Part shown: positions 37,601 through 47,397 of the stretch, one piece after another | How positions within the stretch are numbered: position 1 is the stretch's first letter | Layout: each line of letters begins with the position of its first letter | Assembly (NCBI GenBank): GCA_002914805.1 | Contig: JXTB01000184.1 | Span: 1 to 64,000, forward strand | Origin: Parasponia andersonii | Taxonomy: Eukaryota > Streptophyta > Magnoliopsida > Rosales > Cannabaceae | Reading direction: 5' to 3' | Length of the DNA stretch: 64,000 nt | The notes under the pieces: model-generated | The model's database searches: none | Seen by the model: the letters and a program-made list of their open reading frames with translations, nothing else | Told to the model about the DNA's origin: nothing | Position numbers and translations under genes: made by a program

Positions 37601-40353
37601 AGCCTTTCGGTTGAATGATCATTCCATTCCATCCAATCAAACATGCCATTAGTATTATACTAGACAAATATGTCATCAGCATAGTTCTCTCCCAAGTTAT
37701 TAACTATTCACAATGAAAAACTCAGTCAAAATAAGTTACTGCAAGATTGTGCTCTTAATAGGTTTAGATAATGTAAAATGTTACGTGCAATTTATGTGTT
37801 CCTATAAATGACATCATTGCTATGATGCAGGAAAGATGTGCAGGTGCTGACACTATATCTCTTGTCGCTCGAATGTTGCATAGATCTAAAGCTCATCTCC
37901 AATCAATGCTTCTTGAAAGTAATGCTGTTGTTGAAGATTTCTACGTGAATCTGGTATGTTTCTTTATCATCTTTCGATTATTCAAGGTTTATCTTGTGGT
38001 AATTTGAGAACTTACTGAACTAATATTCATTGTATTTTGTTCCAACTTGAAACTTCATTGGGTAAGAACTTAGTGCGTAATCTAGTCAGCTTAAATGTCT
38101 TTTGGCATTGTAGCAAAAAACTCAGGGTTGAATTTCACCTTCACCATGGTTAGGGGTTTACAAGGCTGGAAGTAGGTTGCTTCTTGTTTTGTAGCCGATA
38201 AATCACAGAGAATTTGTTGGCATCATGTTAAAGAGTTTCACTGAAATAGGCTTCTAGGGATTATGTCATGTAGTTACAAATAGGCTTCTCACTTAATGAT
38301 GGATGCAATTGTGCTCTTCTCAAATTGTCATACTTGTATATTTTCTTATCTATCCTTGGGAATATATGTTCTCAAATTGTCTCGTAGTTTCTGGAATATG
38401 TTTCCTCCTTTATAATTTCATTCAAAACAAAGAAAATGTTTTTTAAATATAGTCTTGTTTTAAACTCTTCATTTAAACTAGAAGAAAGCTCCCCCTTTTT
38501 GTTTTTCATTTCTTGTTTAAACTAATTACTTTGCTACTTCAGTGACCTATTGCGACAATGTTTCCCAACTCTTATAGTTTTATTTAATAAGCGCTCTGTT
38601 TTGTTCAAATCCTCTCTTTGGTTTTCATTACTTGAGTGAAAGATTTCGGTAAAATCACTTGCACCCCCACCCCTCCCCCACCATCATCATCATCATTATT
38701 ATTGTTTATTTATTTTTGTAAAATACAATTATTCAGATGAAATGTATAGTGCTGTTTTGTTATGTTAGGTTGATGCTGTACCAGATCTTATTGAGCACAT
38801 CCACAAGACGACTGCAAGACTATTGCTTCATATTAATGGGTAAAAACTTGAAAGCAGAGCTTGGTTCATTCCCCCCCTTCTTTTGGTCTGTCACCAGTCA
38901 TTTGATTAGAATGCTGTGAGCTGTTAGCCATTTAGCCTATAATATATAGTTTTTCTTATTTTGTTTATTTATTTATTTATTGAATTGTATTTTTGCAGAT
39001 ATGTTGATCGGATTTCTAATGCAAAATGGGAAGTAAAAGAGCTTGGACTTGAGCATAATGGGTTAGTTTCCTTGGAGTTTAACTTTGAGCTAATATCAAC
39101 TTTCTGAATTTTATCAGTAAACCTAGATTCGGCTTGATCTCTGTATTATTTGGTCAGAAGTATTTTCTCCGTTCTTTTTGCTTTCTTTTGTTCCCACTTC
39201 CGGCAAACTATGAAGAAGGGCTGGGTTATCCTTTACAGTCTGAATTTAAGCGCAGAATTTGATAGTTATTACTACATATTACGTTATTGTCTTTTTCAAT
39301 AATTTGTGCTCCTGAGTTTGTGTATGCAAGAGTCGTACGTACAATTTAGAAAGTGGTCTGACATTAGTTATTGATTCAATAGGTATGTTGATTTGTTGTT
39401 GGGAGAATTTAAGCATTATAAGACAAGGCTCACTCATGGTGGAATTCGCAAGGAGGTAATTTATTTGCTGCTGATTTAAATTCTGCTCTGTCATATTGAT
39501 GTTAACATTTATGTATTGGTAAATATGCATGTTTGATTTCCCTTTTTCCCCTTTTACTTTGTTGTGCTATTTTAAATGAATTTCGCCATCTCCAAAGACC
39601 TCTGTGGCTCAACAACTTTATATCTCTCTAATGTTTGGGTTATAGTCGAATAATTGCCTACGATGTTTTTGCAATAGCTTCAAGACCTCCTTTCAGAATA
39701 TGGAATTGAAATAGTCGCTGAAACACTCGTTGAAGGCCTATCACGTGTGAAGAGGTGTACTGATGAAGGACGGGCTCTCATGTCGTTGGATCTTCAGGTT
39801 CTTTCTTCGAGTGCATCTTTAAGCTCTTTGTATCTTCCCTGCTTTTGCATCTTGTTACAATATAATTAACAATGATTCCTTGCCATATCCTTTCAGGTCT
39901 TAATCAATGGTCTGCAACATATTGTCAACGTAAATGTGAAGCCCAAGTTACAAATGGTTGAAACTTTCATCAAGGTAATCTGAAGTACCAAATCCTGTGT
40001 GATTATTTTCAGATGATAAAATTTAAAAATTGAAGTTTTGCGGTAAAAATTGAGAATTTTTTAGCCTGATCTGTTTGACTTCTTTCCACTTTTAAAACAG
40101 GCTTACTACCTTCCTGAAACTGAATATGTGCACTGGTCTCGTGCGCACCCGGTAAGAAACTCCATGCCTGCAAAGGTTTTGGTGTTGTACTTCCGAATAC
40201 TTCTGAACTCTTTTCATCAACTTCATATGAATAATATCTATTGTTATGCAGGAATACACAAAAAACCAAATTGTGGGACTGATCAACCTTGTTGCCTCAA
40301 TGAAAGGTTGGAAGAGAAAAACCAGGTTGGAAATATTAGAAAAGATCGAATGA
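25616..40353 (+). CDS. VPS50: Syndetin (VPS50), EARP tethering complex subunit
   Basis: Twenty-five exons: 25616-25840, 27348-27515, 28214-28288, 28829-28907, 29498-29562, 29674-29763, 29939-30028, 30165-30251, 30386-30469, 30650-30769, 31391-31419, 31533-31665, 33764-34333, 35034-35578, 35676-35739, 35864-35966, 36141-36310, 37831-37953, 38769-38839, 38999-39061, 39383-39455, 39678-39797, 39897-39974, 40101-40151, 40252-40353. Joined they give 3378 nt (1125 aa plus TGA), all GT..AG, without lesions. The protein starts MQPNLFPFG, has the Vps54-like N-terminal coiled-coil region (residues about 100-400: EEFDPIRHILDNIPPEE, LRLAQLDKVAERLS), a long polar linker in exons 13-14, and the C-terminal syndetin domain (about 780-1125) ending MKGWKRKTRLEILEKIE. 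Syndetin replaces Vps54 on the Vps51-53 core to form EARP, which serves recycling from endosomes. From memory the Arabidopsis counterpart is At2g27900. Confidence 0.95.
30990..31262 (-). repeat. LINE-tail-like fragment with a perfect 109-bp tandem duplication (VPS50 intron 10)
   Basis: A T run (about 30995-31010) is followed by text like the complement of plant L1 3' ends (AAAGGAGTACAAAAGAATG). The 109-bp block 31045-31153 is repeated without any difference I can see at 31154-31262. No target-site duplication was found. The identity suggests a recent duplication or an assembly artefact. Confidence 0.6.
31728..32246. mobile_element. MITE-like inverted-repeat element in VPS50 intron 12
   Basis: The left end GCCCATTTGGTTG.. 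(about 31729) pairs with the complement of the right end CAACTAAATGGAGCC (about 32227-32241). Both ends continue inward into GGAATGG/GGTAATGG-rich text. No ORF is present. A target-site duplication could not be assigned. A related element lies in intron 17. Confidence 0.5.
36692..37652. mobile_element. MITE-like inverted-repeat element in VPS50 intron 17
   Basis: The left end GATGTTTGGTT..GGAATGGAA (about 36703) is complementary to the right end ATTCCATTCCATCCAATC then AAACATGCC (to about 37649). Its left arm resembles the element at 31728-32246 (..AATGAGAATAGTAATGG versus ..AATGATAATAGTAATC). It has been enlarged by the nested retroposon at 36956-37194. The exact edges are uncertain. Confidence 0.5.
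36956..37194 (+). mobile_element. Truncated L1-type retroposon nested in the intron-17 element
   Basis: A 239-bp insert ending in an A run at about 37186-37194 is flanked by a 16-bp duplication with one mismatch: AATGCCCTTATCTGAA at 36940-36955 and AATGCCCTTATTTGAA at 37195-37210. The text before the A run (TTTGAGTTTTTCTCGTTTC) is of plant L1 3'-end type. It is a plus-strand, 5'-truncated insertion with no coding capacity. Confidence 0.75.
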
Positions 40354-41942
40354 GCTTGTATATTGTTTCTGATGTGTGCAACGTTTCAAGCATATATTAT
40401 ATCACAAGTTCAGCTCCCTTGATTCTTTCCTCTTCTTCTAGTTCTTTGCTTTTAAAACTTTATTTTTATCCTTTTTGAGGTTTGTATATTTGATGGGTGT
40501 TTTGTTTTCCATCAACTGTGTAGAATAGATCTCAAGGTTGTATATCTCCTGATGTCTCAGTATGTAATATATGGCCATTGTTTGAAGGAACATCAGATGT
40601 AATTTTGGCTAAAAACAGTACTGAAATAATGGTATATGTCCGAGGAGGGGAAAAAAAAAAGCGAAAGTAAAATAATGAGTTGTTTACATAAATCGAATGA
40701 AAGTTCTGAATTCAGTTGCAGCAAGATTAATATTTTGATTCTATTTTTTCCTTGGATAACAACATTTCCGAACCAATTCCAAAACTGGTCTCCAAGACAT
40801 GTCATCTTCATCTCCAATTTTCGAATCAGTCGTTATTTTTATCTTCGTGATGAAATTTTAGGAAATAGAGCTGAAATCAAGTTATAAAAGACAATTTAAT
40901 ATATACGTATAAATATGCACTAGTGTTTGCCTACGTTTGGCCCATTGCTTGAGAAAAAAATTGTAATGACGACTCGATGAATTTTTGTCCATTTTATGTG
41001 CTATGGTAAGTTTTATAATTTCTCCTTTCCTGGGTCGCGGCAAAATCCCGGCTAATGCATTGATAGAAATTAGAAAACTCATGAGGATAAGAGCTGTAGG
41101 GAAATTGAAAGTCACTTCCGCCAAAAAAAAATAAAAAAATAAAAAAAAGTAAGTACAGACCACCATATACCCAAAATAACCTCCAAACTTTAATATATTA
41201 GAGTCAAAAATTACCTGAACGCAAAACCTGGAAATCACGAAAGGCCGCAAATCAGAAAATTTTCCTTTTAGTCTTATAATAGGACTGATCATCTTGATAA
41301 AGATTAAGAAAACGGCAAAAAAAAGTGACGAAACTAAAGAGACAGCAAGAAGAATATTATATCTATTACTATTTTAGTCGATCTCTTTACGATATGTCTA
41401 TTTACATATCTAAATAATAGAAAAATATTTTCTTTAAAAAAAGAAAAAGAATAAACGGCTACATGTCTTACAAAGCAACATGTTGTCTTCTACTTACACG
41501 TATTAATCAAACAAATAACATATTAAAATAATCGGAAGCAAGTAGGTAGAGGAACGGCCAGTTCCCAATGCTCATTCACACTTCTTATAATTCTACAGAC
41601 ATTATCTCTGATAATTCTATAGATATAAGACATATATGAGGAACTTTACCGAGTTTTCTTTTTCCCCAACTAAAAAAATGTTGCTTAAATATTTATAAAT
41701 GCATGCATTGCCAAAAAGGTTTAAATATACGGAGGATGCTGTCGTAAAAGAGGCAGAGATGTATGTTGTTTCCGAACAAATTAGTACGAGCTCAATATTC
41801 TTCCTATTGATACTTCTAAGTTTCTTTTACCTCGTAATTTATATTGAAAGAAGCTAAATAGTGAAAATATCAATTTTTTTCGGTCTTAAACAGGGATCAC
41901 CGAAAATATTTTTGGTTGTCGCCTCTAAGTTAGATCAAAGAC
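40354..41942. other. VPS50 3' flank to the copia insertion point
   Basis: The VPS50 3' UTR begins here; its end was not fixed. The rest is AT-rich and no gene was recognised. The last five bases (AAGAC, 41938-41942) are the left target-site duplication of the copia element. Confidence 0.5.
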
Positions 41943-42524
41943 TATTAGGAGATCGGCTTTGCGAAAGCGATAATTCACAGCTAAAATACGAATTGAGAAA
42001 ATTTGGATAAAATGAAAAAATAAGGCACACAAAAGAATTAACGTGGTTCACCCAATTTAGGCTACGTCTACGGATAAAGTTATGAAGAATTTCACTATGA
42101 AAAGGAGATTATAACTCACTTCTTTCTAAATACAAAGAGAGAACAAATGAACCCCTCTCTCTCTTAAAAAATGAGAAAACACTCTCTCTAAACAATTTAG
42201 GAGAAATTCAAGTGGGACATTAAGAGGAATTCCTAGGATTGAATTCTCTCTTAGAAAGGAAGAGGATTTAGAATGGGATGCTAAACAAGTGATGAAGCCA
42301 TCCGTATTTATAGAACTTGAAAGGTGGTGTAAACACCATATTTTACTATTGCTATTACGGTTGCTCTTTTCACTATTGTTATTACGGCTGCCCTTTTTAT
42401 TATTCCTATTACGGCTGCCCTTTTCACTATTCCTATTGTGGCTTTTACTATTCTTATTGCGGCTGCCTTTTCACCATTCCTATTGCGACTGGTTGGTGAG
42501 CTGCAATTATTGATTTGTTCAACA
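41943..42524 (-). repeat. 3' LTR of the copia element (582 bp)
   Basis: It runs from TATTAGG (a decayed TGTTAAG edge) to ..GTTCAACA on the plus strand. It carries six units of a 27-bp repeat (TATTGCGGCTG-type) at about 42343-42490 and a minus-strand TATA box (TATAAATA) at about 42306-42313. Confidence 0.9.
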
Positions 42525-42535
42525 TTCTCCCACTT
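42525..42535 (-). other. Polypurine tract of the copia element
   Basis: The minus strand reads AAGTGGGAGAA immediately before the 3' LTR start TGTTGAAC. This is the second-strand priming site. Confidence 0.8.
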
Positions 42536-42642
42536 GAAGACTTGATTTTAATCATATCTTTACACTTAATAAATCTCTCTTTTCTTCCCTTGTCAATTCT
42601 TCATGCTGCTTATATTTCTGCTAGGCCATATAAGGATCTACA

Positions 42643-45600
42643 CTATTGGAACTTGTTAGTGTTAATTGGTTTGGTTAAAGCATCTGCTAGGTTCTCTTTT
42701 GTGTGAATCTTCTTCGTGTCCACACTTCCATTTTCTACTACTTCTCGAACAAAGTTATATTGAACGCCAATGTGCTTTGTCCTGGAATGAAAGGCTGAAT
42801 TCCTTGCAATGTGCAAGGCACTCTGATTGTCACAAAATAGAGGAATCTTTTCTTGTTTGTGCTTGAGCTCCTCCAATAACTTTTGAATCCAAATAGCCTA
42901 TTTACAAGCTTGTGTAGCTACCATGTATTCTGCTTTTGTTGTAGATAAAGCCACAACAGTTTGCAGTTTCGAAACCCAGCTTACAGCTCCTTCTGCAAGA
43001 GTAAACACATAGCCTGTAGTAGATTTTCATTTGTCAAGATTACCCGCAAAATTTGAATCAACATATCCTCTGACAGTAAATTCTGATCCTCCATAACATA
43101 ATGCAGCATCTGAGGTTCCTTTGATATATCTCAGAATTCTCTTCACAGCATTCCAATGCTCTCCACCAGGATTCGTCATATATCGACTAACCGCTCCCAC
43201 TGCTTGTGCAATGTCTGGTCTTGTACATATCATAGTGAACATTAGGTTTCCCACTGCTGATGCATACGGTACTCGAGACATCTCCATCCTCTCTGCTTCA
43301 TTGCTAGGACACATCCCAGAGGATAACTTGAAGTTAACAGGAAGTGGGGTAGAAATCGACTTACAATCTTGCATATTGAAGCGGCACAAGATTTTTTTCA
43401 AATATTTCTTCTGAAAAAGCCGAATCTTCCTGTTACCTCTGTCTTGGTGAATTTGCATCCCTAGAATCTTGTTTGCTGGTCCCAAGTCTTTCATATCAAA
43501 TTCCCTAGCTAACTTTGCCTTCAATTCTTGGATTTTGACTTTGTTAGGGCCCGCTACCAACATGTCATCCACGTACAACAATAAGATAATGAAGTCACTA
43601 TCTTCATCAAACCTCCTGAAGTATGTGCAGTGGTCTGAACTGAGTCTGTTGTACCCAAGGCTTATGATGAAGGAATCAAATCTCTCATACCAACACCTCG
43701 GCGCCTGTTTGAGACCGTATAGAGATTTGTTCAACCTGCAAACCAAGTTCTCCTTGCCTGTTTCAGCAAAACCTTCTGGTTGGAGCATATAAATCTCTTC
43801 TTCAAGTTCTCCATGAAGAAAAGCAGTTTTCACATCTAGTTGCTCTAGATGTAGGTCAAACGTAGCAAATGTCGCCAGAACTACTCTAACTATTGTTAGT
43901 CGAACTACAGGTGAAAATATCTCATTGAAGTCAATACCTTCTTTTTGAGCATATCCTTTTACCACGAATCTCGCACGATACCGCTCCACTTGATCATAGG
44001 TATCACGCTTGATCTTATAGACCCATTTGTTGCCAATAGCCTTCCTTCTTTGTGGTAGCGAAACAAGATCCCATGTCTTGTTCTTGTAAAGGGCTTCAAT
44101 CTCTTCTTGCATTGCTGTCATCCATAGGGATACATCCAGGCTTTTGGTAGCCTCATGAAAAGTTGTTGGCTCTCCATCCTCTGTTAGAAGACAGTATGCG
44201 ATATTGCTCTCAGTGATATAGTCCGAGTGCCATGCCGGTATTCTTCTCTCACGAGTTGACCGACGAATTTCAGAAGCCTCTTCCTCGACTGGTTCTTCTA
44301 CTTCGTACTCTGGTGCTACTTCAGAAGAATCTGAANNNNNNNNNNNNNNNNNNNNNNNNNNNNNNNNNNNNNNNNNNNNNNNNNNNNNNNNNNNNNNNNN
44401 NNNNNNNNNNNNNNNNNNNNNNNNNNNNNNNNNNNNNNNNNNNNNNNNNNNNNNNNNNNNNNNNNNNNNNNNNNNNNNNNNNNNNNNNNNNNNNNNNNNN
44501 NNGTGCCTTGAATATTTTGAAGACTGAAAACACATCTGCCTTCCTCTTGATAGGATACATCCAACATCTCCTAGAGTGATCATCAATAAAAGATACAAAG
44601 TATCTAGCTCCTCCTAGGGGCATTACCGGTGCTTGCCAAACATCAGAATGAACCAAATCTAGAACTTTTTTACTTCTAGAACTGGATGTACTAAACTTTA
44701 ATCTATGTTGCTTGCTTGTGACACAATGCTCATAAAAGGGTAAAGATACCTTTGTGAGACTAGGAAGCAACCTCCATTCAAAGAGAATCTTCAAGCCTCG
44801 TTCCGACATATGGCCAAGCTTATGATGCCACATCATCGTTGATTCTTCTTCGGAATTTGTTGAAGCAACTGATGCCTCCGCTTCCATCAGTGTATCTCTT
44901 TTAAGCATGTATAGATTCACTGCGATTTTCTCCGCCTTCATTACTACAAGCGTGCCCTTCATAATCTTCATGATCCCATTCTCGACACGATTTTTGCAAC
45001 CAAGGTTATCTAATTGTCCCAAAGATAATAGATTTTTTCTTCAGGCCCTTCACATGTTGCACCTCTTGAATAGTACGAATAGTGCCATCGTACATATTTA
45101 TTTTGATAGTACCAATTCCAGCGATCTCTAAGGCATGATCGTCACCCATGAATACAGATCCTCCAGAGACAGGTTCATATGTGTGAAACCATTCTCTACA
45201 AGAAGTCATGTACCATGTTACTCCCGAATCCACTAACCAAACATCAGTGAGCTGCCGTCTATCCTTAGAAATTGTTGCTGTTTCACTTTACAGGATTTCT
45301 CCATCATCTGAAGTATTTGCAACATTCCCTTAAGTATTTGATGACTCGGGGTCCTTCCCCCTAGAATCTCCATTCTTCTTGAGTTGCCAACACTCCCTTT
45401 TGACATGCCTTTTCTTGCCACAGTGATAACACTTGACATTCTTCTTACTTCTTGACTTTGATCTACCATGACTCTAACTCCCACTGGGGCTGCGTTCCGT
45501 TGATCTCCCTCTTATTGTCAAAGCCTCTACTTGCTGTGAACTTGCTAATCTGTCTTCCTTGTTCTTACGCCGATTTTCTTCTTCGAGAACAGCAGCTGTA

Positions 45601-46112
45601 AGATCGTTGAAAACTAGAGTTGTAGTATTGCTAGTCATATTTATGATGAATTGATCATACGAATCAAGTAGACTATGAAGTAAGATTTCTGCACGTTCAT
45701 TATCCTCTATTTTATGCTCCATTGTTGTGAGCTGTGAGAATAGAGTGTTGAGGGTATTGATATGGTCGCTCACCGTTGTTAATTCCGCCATCCGAAGGGT
45801 ATAAAACCTTCTCTTTAAGAAAATTTTGTTGTGAAGCGACTTAGTCTGATACAACTTTGTCAGTGTATCCTATATCTCCTTGGCTGACTTCTTCTCCTCA
45901 ATGCTCGATAGGACTCCATCTGCTAGCACCAGATGTAAGTTAGCGACAACATTGCTATCCATCTCGTCCCACCTTTTATCATCAGTAATCTCAGCAGGTC
46001 TTTCCCCAATTGCTGCTAGGCAATTATCTTTTCTCAAGATTGCCTTTATCTTCATTTTCCACAAAGAGAAATTTCTTCCATTAAACTTCTCAATATCGAA
46101 TTTTGCCGCTAT
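42643..46112 (-). pseudogene. Copia Gag-Pol polyprotein, inactivated
   Basis: Reading leftward: Gag (AAKFDIEKFNGRNFSLWKMK at 46109, UBN2-type domain to about 45480), zinc knuckle CYHCGKKRHVKREC (about 45390-45435), protease WLVDSGVTWYMT (about 45215), pre-integrase WHHKLGHMSERGL (about 44820), the start of the integrase core (HSDVW..FVSFIDDHSR), the N gap, then RVT_2 reverse transcriptase with LLYVDDMLVAG (about 43575) and RNase H (CDNQSALHIA, TKHIGVQYNFVRE). Lesions: the initiator reads ATA (46110-46112), stops follow the zinc-knuckle region, a TGA truncates RNase H after GNLDK (about 43024), and a TAG sits in ACK*AIWIQ (about 42899). The first His of the usual zinc knuckle CX2CX4HX4C is kept. 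The protein cannot be made from this copy. Confidence 0.92.
44336..44502. other. Assembly gap (167 N)
   Basis: The run of N lies inside the integrase part of the copia pol. Typical elements of this type have several hundred more bases between the flanking segments than the N run provides, so the gap length is not a true measure. Confidence 0.95.
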
Positions 46113-46266
46113 TTTTGTTCACCACAATTTATTCAGTTTCCACTGTTTTACTATATATGAACAATATCGTATACATGAATAGTATCGTATACGTGAACAG
46201 TACCGTATATGTGAACGGTACGTATATGTGAATAGTACATATATGTGAACAGTACTCCAACCAATG

Positions 46267-46278
46267 GCTCTGATACCA
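46267..46278 (-). other. Primer-binding site of the copia element
   Basis: The minus strand reads TGGTATCAGAGC, complementary to initiator Met-tRNA, one base from the 5' LTR edge at 46280. It is identical to the site at 155-166. Confidence 0.85.
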
Positions 46279-46279
46279 C

Positions 46280-46887
46280 TGTTAAGAAATCGACTTTGCG
46301 GAAGCGATAACACACAGCCAAAATACTAGTTGAGAAAATTTGGATAAAATGAAAAAATAATGCATAGAAAAGAATTAACGTGATTCACCCAATTTAGGCT
46401 ACGTCCACGGATAAGGCTGTGAAGAATTTCACTATGAAAAGGAGATTACAATTTATTTCTCTCTAAATACAAAGAGAGAACAAATGAATCTCTTTCTCTC
46501 TTGAAATAGGAGAAAAAACTCTTTCTAAATAATTTAGGAGAAAACAAATGGGACACTAAGAGGAATTCCTAGGCTTGAATTCTCTCTTAAAAAGGAAGAG
46601 GATTTAGAATAGGATGCTAAACAAGTGATGAAGCCCTCCGTATTTATAGAACTTGAAAAGTGGTGTGAACACCATCTTTTACTATTGCTATTACGACAGC
46701 TCTTTTCACTATTGCTATTGCGGCTGCCCTTTTTACTATTTCTATTGCGGCTGTCTTTTTTACTATTTCTATTGCGGCTGTCCTTTTTACTATTCTTATT
46801 GCAGCTTTTACTATTTCTATTGCGGCTGTCTTTTCACTGTTTCTATTGCGGTTGGTTAGTAAGCTGCAATTATTGATCTGTTCAACA
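46280..46887 (-). repeat. 5' LTR of the copia element (608 bp)
   Basis: The edges TGTTAAGA..TTCAACA are intact. TATAAATA on the minus strand at 46641-46648 is the U3 TATA box. Upstream of it in U3 (about 46678-46855) are seven units of the 27-bp repeat, one more than in the 3' LTR, which accounts for the 26-bp length difference. Confidence 0.92.
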
Positions 46888-46892
46888 AAGAC

Positions 46893-47397
46893 TAGAGTGA
46901 ATCAAAGTGACCTACATGATATGCATACCTTGCAACTAGACAATAATAATTAATTACAACAAACATTTCAAAGGCAATAATTGGGATGACAAGGTAGAAT
47001 GGTCGATAACGAATTGATAATAACCAAAAGTAGAACACGATTTGCTACTACTACCATGTAAACTAATGGTTCCATTAGAACGCGACTTAAAACAAAAAAT
47101 TAATAATAACAAATAGGGATAAAAAATACAAAAAGAAAGAAAATGCAACATCCTTCTCACCATTTTTTTCTTCTAGAAAAAAAAATAAAAATAAATATAA
47201 GATATAATTCCTTTTTTCTTAAAGAAAAAATGAGAGAAAAAGAATAAAAGCTTCATGTAGTTTTCCTTTTCCCTTTTATCTATATGATATGAATCTCTGA
47301 ACATTATTTGCTTTGGTTGCAGCTTGTACCTTCTCACCAATCCTTTTCAATGTCCTTTATTTTGATGGTTTGAATATTATTTCTGAAAATACATTAT
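46893..47397. other. SCPL51 3' flank
   Basis: Contains the SCPL51 3' UTR (minus strand, leftward from 47397), A/T-rich tracts and no gene. The right copia target-site duplication is just to its left. Confidence 0.5.

Larger units (their letters stand above)
41943..46887 (-). mobile_element. Full-length, inactive Tnt1-like copia element with TSD AAGAC
   Basis: The element is bounded by LTRs at 41943-42524 and 46280-46887 and flanked by the perfect 5-bp duplication AAGAC (41938-41942 and 46888-46892). The primer-binding site is at 46267-46278, the polypurine tract at 42525-42535, and gag-pol lies between, all on the minus strand. The domain order gag, zinc knuckle, protease, integrase, reverse transcriptase, RNase H is that of Ty1-copia. 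The LTRs differ at roughly one site in ten by eye, so the insertion is old. It sits between the convergent 3' ends of VPS50 and SCPL51. An assembly gap removes part of integrase. Confidence 0.93.

Noticed and set aside
41000-41300. Minus-strand ORF of 136 codons near the VPS50 3' end
   Set aside because: Low-complexity hydrophobic text with no recognisable domain, no splice context and atypical composition for the genes here.
42289-42513. Leu-rich ORFs resembling membrane segments, also at 46625-46876
   Set aside because: They are readings of the 27-bp repeats in the copia LTRs.
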